Assembly (NCBI GenBank): GCA_947097615.1
Contig: CAMURX010000002.1
Location: 1-27,770 of the forward strand
From: an uncultured Neisseria sp.
GTDB lineage: Bacteria; Pseudomonadota; Gammaproteobacteria; Burkholderiales; Neisseriaceae
DNA length: 27,770 nt
Reading direction: 5' to 3'
The notes beneath the pieces are model-generated. The model made no database searches. It was not told where the DNA came from and saw only the letters and a list, made by a program, of their open reading frames with translations. The translations under genes and the position numbers were made by a program. Shown one piece after another: positions 23,401 through 27,770 of this stretch (position 1 is its first letter; each line of letters begins with the position of its first letter).

Positions 23401-26400
23401 AATCGGCGGGCAGGGAAGACAGGCTGTCTTCATCCAGCCGCACGGCCGTCAGCGCAAAGGGGTTGGCGACGTCTTCGCCCGCCTTTTTCCCTTCGCGCGG
23501 CACATAGTGGCGGCTGTACCAATCGCGCCCCGACAGGCCGTCTGAAAAGCGCTCTTCCAAATCGCGCACGTCGGCCTTGCCGTTGTCGGTCGGCAGATAG
23601 CCCTCTTCGGCCAGCAGCTCCGCCATCTCGTCAATGCTGCGGCCTTTGCTGCGGCGCAGAACGGGCATGCCGAACACCGGCGCGGGGATTTTGTCTTTCG
23701 CATCCAAACCCCACTCGCGCACCAGATCGTCTTTGTTCAGGCCGCCCAGCTTGGCAATGGCGGCCATCAGCGTGTCGGACGAAGGGTCAAGCGCGGTGCG
23801 GTCGGTTTTCGGCTTGTAAGCAAGCAGCTTGGAGAGTACACTGGCGACGTCTCTTGAACGCAGCTTACCGCGCGGCTCGGATGCTTCGGCATCAGCGGCG
23901 GATTCTATTGGAGCTGCGTTCAGGAGATTTTCTTTTGTCGTGACGCTGTGCAGGTAAAACCGGTTGGCATTCACATCCTTGCGTACCAGCGCGGTGACAA
24001 TGTCTTGTCTGCCCATAATGTCCACCGGCGCGGAAACAAAATAGCTTGTCATTCCGTCATGCTCGGTCTGCGCCACAATCACGCCGTTTTCCAATACCGA
24101 CGGCACGGCTTCAAATGCCATCGCCTTATCGGCATTCATCCCGTGCGCCATGCTGTCTTTCACGGAACGCGCATTCAGCAGCACTTCTCCGATTTCCGGA
24201 TTCACCGCCTTATTACCGGCCTTGTCGAACAGCTCTGTTGCCCACGCTTTCAACTCCTTGTTATCGGTCGGCGCGGTGCGCGTTTCGACGGTATACACAG
24301 GCTTGCCCTGCAACACCTTGGCCTTGCGCCTGAACTCGCGCTCCGCCCTGCTGTTGCCGTCTATGCGGTTTTCGTCGGTCATTTTCGCCGTCAAAAGCTG
24401 CCATGCGCGGTAGACCGGCTGCTTCATGATGCTGCCGCGCGCCGCCATCTCCGCCCGTGCGAAATCGGCCTTGTATTCCTTTTTCAGACGGCGTATCTCG
24501 CGGCTGCGGGCGTTGCGGGCAAAGGCCATATCGCGCAGCGCACGCCGTCCCAATTCGTCCTCCGCTTCGCGCCGTGCCGCCGCGTCCATCGCCTGAAATT
24601 CCGCATCTTCGGCAAACAGCAGCGTCGCGCCGTTGATATACGAAGTTTCCGCAATCTGCCCGTCGCTCGCCAGCAGCCGGTCGAATACGCCGCGAATGTC
24701 GTCCGACAGTTCCACATTCAGATTCAGCAGGGAGCGGTAAATCCGTTTCAAGAGCTGCGCCATGCGGCTGAACACCCCGCGCAACTCTTCGTTCGGCGCT
24801 TTGCCCTCAAACAGATAGGCTTCCATGCCGCGCGCGAATTTCTCGTGATGCTCGCGCTGCTCTTCAAGGCTCATCGCCGCCCAAGTGTCCGCGTCCTTCA
24901 CGCCGAACCAGTCCAAGGCCGTCTGAAAGTCCGCCACAATCTGCCGCTCGCCTTCCGTCATTTCCGACTCCGGCACGGCGCGCAAATCCCGCTCGATGCG
25001 GCTCATGGTTTCCAGTTCGAAATGACCGAACTCATGGATGAAGGTGGAAGCATCAGCGTTTTTCAACAGCGCAATCGTGTCGGCCATGCGGTCAAACATG
25101 CCGCGTGCGTCTTGATACAAATTCCGATTGACATCGGCAAGCACAGAGTGCAGAATATTCAAAAGGCGGTTCTTGCCTCCTGCTATATGCCCATCTCGGG
25201 CTGAACGGGTCTCAACGGCAAGAGCCGCTTCTTTATGCGCCTCGCTTTCCAATTGCGCCGCAACCACATAAAACTGCGGCTTCTGTCCCGATTTCAAATC
25301 CTTGCGCAAACGCACGACCACATAATGCCGTTCACCGCCGATATTGACGGGAGCAGCAAGAATCACATTCTCAACACCCGCACCATCCTTATCTTTTGAA
25401 TATTCCAACACTGCCGAATTTTCCAGCACATAAGGAACGGCGGGCAGGGCATTGACGTGGACATCGGCGGGTAAATGGCTCAAACTGTTTTTCACACCCC
25501 GCGCAGTCAGCACCACATCACCGACCTCCGGATGGTGGAACACACCGTCGGGACGGTTTTCAGCCAGCCAGTTTCGCACAAACTCACGCGCATTGGCGAT
25601 AACCCTGCCGTTTTCATCGCGTCTGATCAACCCGCTTTCAATCTCCGCAACCGGACTGCCCGTCAAAATATCGGCAACCGACTTATCAGCGGCCGACTGG
25701 AACAATATACTGTCATCATCCGCCGAGAACGCGCCGCTGTTATCGGTGGCGGATTTGATTTGGTTGGGACGGAAGGCAACCACTTCTTCTGCTTTTTGAT
25801 AGACAACTCCGTCAAAACCCGCATCTTTCAGTATGCTGGCAAAAGTTCCGGAATATGATTGTCCGACCGTGAACCTACCGTCCCGAATCTTGAACATGGC
25901 TTCATCAACGGTATACTCATCAAATCCTTTTGCTTCGAGTTCCCCAGTCAGGTATTGCGCTATTGCTTCGGCGGATTCGAAATCAGACGGGTAGAAAGGG
26001 TTTTTCAGGTCTGCAAACGATTCTATCAGGCGGTTTCCGTATCCTTCTGCCGTCCGCCTATCTGTAGCCATATAAAAGCCTTTACCGCGCATCCCGTTAT
26101 CCGTATTTGAGCCCGTTTTATTTCGGTCAAATACATTAAATTCTGCATCTGTCCCGTGATACACCACCAACGGCTCCCCCGTTTCCGGATTCACCACTTT
26201 GGAAGCATTGTCCGGGTCGTTTTCCCAATCGCCGAACCACGCCTTAAAAGCAGGCGTGCGCACCTGCACCCACTGGCGGTAGTCCAGTTCGGTTCTGCCT
26301 TCGGCCTTGGCCGCTTCATAGGCTTCGCGCCCGCCGTATGCCGCTTCTGTTTCGGCAAACTGCGCCTGCTCGGCGGTCATGTCTTGAAAGAGCAGGCCGT

Positions 26401-27770
26401 CTGAAGTATGATTTCCCCCGTCGGCGATGTCTGCTTCCGTTTCGGACGTAAAGAATAGGGCTTCTGTATTATTCGATGTGGAATAAGCCGACACCGCGTC
26501 AGACGCTCCCACTTCTCCGTGATGACGTGTAACGGAGTTGCGCGTAGGTACTGCCGAATCGTTACTCTTCGCTGTGCCATCGTCCTGATGCAACTCAAAT
26601 GCGTTCATCAGCCAGCCGTTATTGCCCTGCTTTTTCGTCAGGGTTGCACGGTGTCCGTTGTATTCCACGAATACGGTTTCAGATTTCCCGCTTGCATAAA
26701 TCTTGCTTTTGCCGCCCCGCGCGATCGTTTCGGTAATATCGTGCGTCAGCATCCGCGCTACATCGTCATAAGCCATGCCGTCTTTGCGCATACGGCTTTC
26801 AATGATATGCGCCAAACCCATCGCGCCTTTGGTTTTGCCGTTTTCTTTGAGCGTTCCCTCACTACCCCACACAAAATCAATCCAGCCCAAATCGTTGCGG
26901 TACATCGCACGGTTGACATCGGCTTTGTCCAACAGGGCTTTATTCATCGCCTCGCGCCCGCGCCGGATATTGGCCGACGTGTCTTTCATGGCAGAAGCAG
27001 ACTGATTCAACGCCCCGTTCCGCGTCAAACTCTCCCCTACCACATTCAGCCGCCCATACCGCCCCATAAACTCGTCGGGGGTCATATCCAGACGGCCTGC
27101 GTAGCTTTGGATGTGCGAAGCCCACACGGAGGCCGCGTCGTCGGCGTTTTGCGCGTTCATCCTGCCCGTGGCGGCAAGCTCCTGTTTGAACCGCGCTTTG
27201 AGGCCGTCGAACTCCTGCTGCCGCGCCAGTTGCGCTTCCGCGTCCGCGTACGCCCGTTTGGCCGTTTCCTCAAACTCTGCCGCCGCTTCCGTCTCTTCCC
27301 ACGCCGCCGCCTCCGCCGCCGAGAAGGCATCCGGCGACATGCGCGCGATGTTGGCCAAATGATGTTGCGCCTCCTGCGGCAGAAAGGCATGGAAGTCCCC
27401 GCGCGTCATCTCCACCATCCCGCCCGTGGCCGCCGCCGCTTCAATCTGCGGCGCAAGATGCGGAATCGCCTGCGCCACGGTATCGGACAAACCCGACTGC
27501 ATCAGCGCCTCGCCGTCGAAGAAGATTTTATTACCTTCTTCGCCGTAGCTCTCGTTGACGAAATCCGCCTGCAAATCGGGCGCACGCGCCGTCAGCTTAG
27601 AAGATGCCACCGCGTCAGCCTGCTGCTGCATATGCCGCGCGTGTTCCTGCGCCTCTTTTGCTTTCAGACGGCCTTCCTGAAAATTCCGATAGCCTTCAAC
27701 GGGCGCCGTCGGAATCTCCGCAAACGCCTCCATCACAATCTCGCGCGGCGTCCACTCGCCCGTCACCGCC
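20495..27770 (-). CDS. Giant polyvalent phage ejection protein (5' end outside window)
   Basis: At least 2423 aa with the frame open to the right edge; the GTG at 27766 is probably not the true start. Residue numbers count from it. Domains in order: helical N-terminus (1-285); BECR-type nuclease-like domain (about 288-395, LAHIIESRM...DVARMLTHDI...GWLMNAFELH); low-complexity linker; ADP-ribosyltransferase-like domain (about 505-673, VVYHGTD, GKGFYMATD, EEVVAFRPNQIKSA); LPD3-like copy 1 (about 725-870); zincin (about 885-1045) with H911-E912-F913-G914-H915 and E982 in FARGMEAYL as likely third zinc ligand; LPD3-like copy 2 (about 1165-1290); long helical region (1300-2060); LPD38-like C-terminus (about 2100-2350) with Gly/Ala hydrophobic helices. 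Such polyvalent proteins are thought to be packaged and injected with phage DNA to protect it and attack host defences or physiology. No frameshift is seen. Five DUS copies or more are inside. Enzyme activities are inferred. Confidence 0.85.
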   Translation of the reverse strand, partial: AVTGEWTPREIVMEAFAEIPTAPVEGYRNFQEGRLKAKEAQEHARHMQQQADAVASSKLTARAPDLQADFVNESYGEEGNKIFFDGEALMQSGLSDTVAQAIPHLAPQIEAAAATGGMVEMTRGDFHAFLPQEAQHHLANIARMSPDAFSAAEAAAWEETEAAAEFEETAKRAYADAEAQLARQQEFDGLKARFKQELAATGRMNAQNADDAASVWASHIQSYAGRLDMTPDEFMGRYGRLNVVGESLTRNGALNQSASAMKDTSANIRRGREAMNKALLDKADVNRAMYRNDLGWIDFVWGSEGTLKENGKTKGAMGLAHIIESRMRKDGMAYDDVARMLTHDITETIARGGKSKIYASGKSETVFVEYNGHRATLTKKQGNNGWLMNAFELHQDDGTAKSNDSAVPTRNSVTRHHGEVGASDAVSAYSTSNNTEALFFTSETEADIADGGNHTSDGLLFQDMTAEQAQFAETEAAYGGREAYEAAKAEGRTELDYRQWVQVRTPAFKAWFGDWENDPDNASKVVNPETGEPLVVYHGTDAEFNVFDRNKTGSNTDNGMRGKGFYMATDRRTAEGYGNRLIESFADLKNPFYPSDFESAEAIAQYLTGELEAKGFDEYTVDEAMFKIRDGRFTVGQSYSGTFASILKDAGFDGVVYQKAEEVVAFRPNQIKSATDNSGAFSADDDSILFQSAADKSVADILTGSPVAEIESGLIRRDENGRVIANAREFVRNWLAENRPDGVFHHPEVGDVVLTARGVKNSLSHLPADVHVNALPAVPYVLENSAVLEYSKDKDGAGVENVILAAPVNIGGERHYVVVRLRKDLKSGQKPQFYVVAAQLESEAHKEAALAVETRSARDGHIAGGKNRLLNILHSVLADVNRNLYQDARGMFDRMADTIALLKNADASTFIHEFGHFELETMSRIERDLRAVPESEMTEGERQIVADFQTALDWFGVKDADTWAAMSLEEQREHHEKFARGMEAYLFEGKAPNEELRGVFSRMAQLLKRIYRSLLNLNVELSDDIRGVFDRLLASDGQIAETSYINGATLLFAEDAEFQAMDAAARREAEDELGRRALRDMAFARNARSREIRRLKKEYKADFARAEMAARGSIMKQPVYRAWQLLTAKMTDENRIDGNSRAEREFRRKAKVLQGKPVYTVETRTAPTDNKELKAWATELFDKAGNKAVNPEIGEVLLNARSVKDSMAHGMNADKAMAFEAVPSVLENGVIVAQTEHDGMTSYFVSAPVDIMGRQDIVTALVRKDVNANRFYLHSVTTKENLLNAAPIESAADAEASEPRGKLRSRDVASVLSKLLAYKPKTDRTALDPSSDTLMAAIAKLGGLNKDDLVREWGLDAKDKIPAPVFGMPVLRRSKGRSIDEMAELLAEEGYLPTDNGKADVRDLEERFSDGLSGRDWYSRHYVPREGKKAGEDVANPFALTAVRLDEDSLSSLPADWAKILQERGMTAKTGGMHADLAAGLILDENGEPVFSDGLELVQALAEALPPQEEIERTAMLNLLAEKGEVPTQADFEEAADLAVHNGLRARIIAAELKRLDEAVGSAALLKQAAKVSAKERVAQMKTRDLRPGVFTRQEAAAAKAAEKAFKAGDTATAAAHKRSQLIQNALARETLLAREEMEKTRKYLAKFDRVQTGVDIAFREQIEALLEDVELRPLSLKETDRRKSAYRFVQEMEAEGVAHNLDPEYIDRISRTSWREMTVEEMRGLADTVRQLEHLGRLKNRLLSNQAKRSYQEVRDELAGVLEASAKAQGRKAKVRREAATRWEKSAQWLSGVWWGHLKISTIARIFDDGKDNGAFFRHFILPLKQAADREATMTAEAAEKLYAVLQPLAKHTGRLKGMLEQKRDYQGLGRLTREQLFAVALNMGNAGNLQRLLDGSGWHLADVERAVSTLTAEEWHAVQGAWDLLESYRPQIAALERRMTGVEPDWVEARPFKIMSADGVEVELRGGYYPAKYDLEADGAAEKNEASTEALAQAGAAGLAAATRRTFTKQRVNEVKGRPLRLSLNVTYDAVNEIIHDLTHREAVADANRLLNSHTLDTLIRQHYGAAAKRQLSAAVKDIAAGNSGAAQALDTISARLRQNVSVAGLGFNVTSAAMQLTGIVPAMTRLGAGYTAKAVMTYFAHPVASTRGANELSEMMANRTRTRFRELNEVANSVNGSDGIIRRYAYWMMMRMQQIVDTVVWHGAMMKAQDAGMAQEDAVQVADQTVLDTQGGGQAKDLSALERGGATTKLFTVFYSYMNTALNMGAATAMTERNKGKMAAHLLLQWVVPTALTALFKSLLTPGDDDDDLAKKLAKEQISFMLGMFVGGRELAQLGDIATGGKFYGYNGPVGLRPIADTYKLAQQAQQGEFDKGLATATINLLGSGFGLPSAQINRTIKGAEALNKDKTDNPAALLFGYEGK

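Larger units (their letters stand above)
9303..27770. mobile_element. Partial podovirus-type prophage (BPP-1-like head genes)
   Basis: Integrase, lysis, tail and capsid genes are contiguous, and the right end runs off the window inside a giant ejection protein. Capsid gene order and content resemble Bordetella phage BPP-1 (cement, major capsid, scaffold, Bbp19-like), and the tail has T7-like adaptor and nozzle proteins with no tape measure or sheath, so the virion is probably short-tailed. Portal, terminase, repressor and replication genes are not present here. At least 13 DUS copies lie inside. Confidence 0.88.

Noticed and set aside
1..27770. CRISPR array, tRNA or rRNA genes
   Set aside because: No regularly spaced direct repeats, tRNA cloverleaf signatures or rRNA-like stretches were seen. 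The repeated short motif is the DUS, irregularly spaced and on both strands.

Overview
The window comes from a GC-rich Neisseria. The evidence is the neisserial DNA uptake sequence (DUS), mostly in its AGGCCGTCTGAA form with one ATGCCGTCTGAA copy at 7261-7272. It occurs on both strands, alone or as inverted pairs that form terminators. The AG form and high GC fit a species of the N. bacilliformis/elongata type better than meningococcus, but the species is an inference.

Positions 1-9138 are chromosome. A minus-strand heme-acquisition locus (156-6391) encodes a 1110-aa TonB-dependent receptor, a 307-aa secreted two-domain hemophilin-like hemophore and a 485-aa Slam outer-membrane secretion protein. 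The inferred order of action is that Slam exports the hemophore by recognising its C-terminal barrel, the hemophore captures heme, and the receptor imports it. A Fur-box-like site overlaps the hemophore promoter. An unlinked plus-strand group follows: a HIT-family protein, an LD-carboxypeptidase (LdcA) with a Tat motif and lipobox, and a small lipoprotein of unknown function.

From about 9303 to the right edge lies part of a prophage. It has a tyrosine integrase (+), then on the minus strand a lysis cassette (Rz1 nested in Rz, SAR-type endolysin, HP1-like holin, small membrane protein) and a podovirus head/tail module. That module has T7 gp12-like nozzle and gp11-like adaptor proteins, and capsid genes resembling Bordetella phage BPP-1: Bbp16-like cement, major capsid, scaffold and a Bbp19-like protein. 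A plus-strand, AT-richer cassette (17333-20453) is inserted in the opposite direction. It encodes a T7-like tail fibre carrying a phosphodiester glycosidase (NAGPA) domain, a fibre-assembly-like protein and a permuted NlpC/P60 peptidase. The rest of the window is one giant minus-strand polyvalent ejection protein (at least 2423 aa, running off the right edge). It carries a BECR-type nuclease-like domain, an ADP-ribosyltransferase-like domain, two copies of an LPD3-like domain, a zincin (HEFGH) and an LPD38-like C-terminus. Portal, terminase, repressor and replication genes, and the second attachment site, must lie beyond 27770. The prophage carries at least 13 exact DUS copies, which suggests long residence in Neisseria.

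The strongest candidates for new biology are the neisserial hemophilin/Slam/receptor locus, the tail fibre with a phosphodiester-cleaving domain (possible phosphodiester-capsule depolymerase), and the multi-enzyme ejected protein. All functional calls rest on motif recognition by eye; no database search was run.
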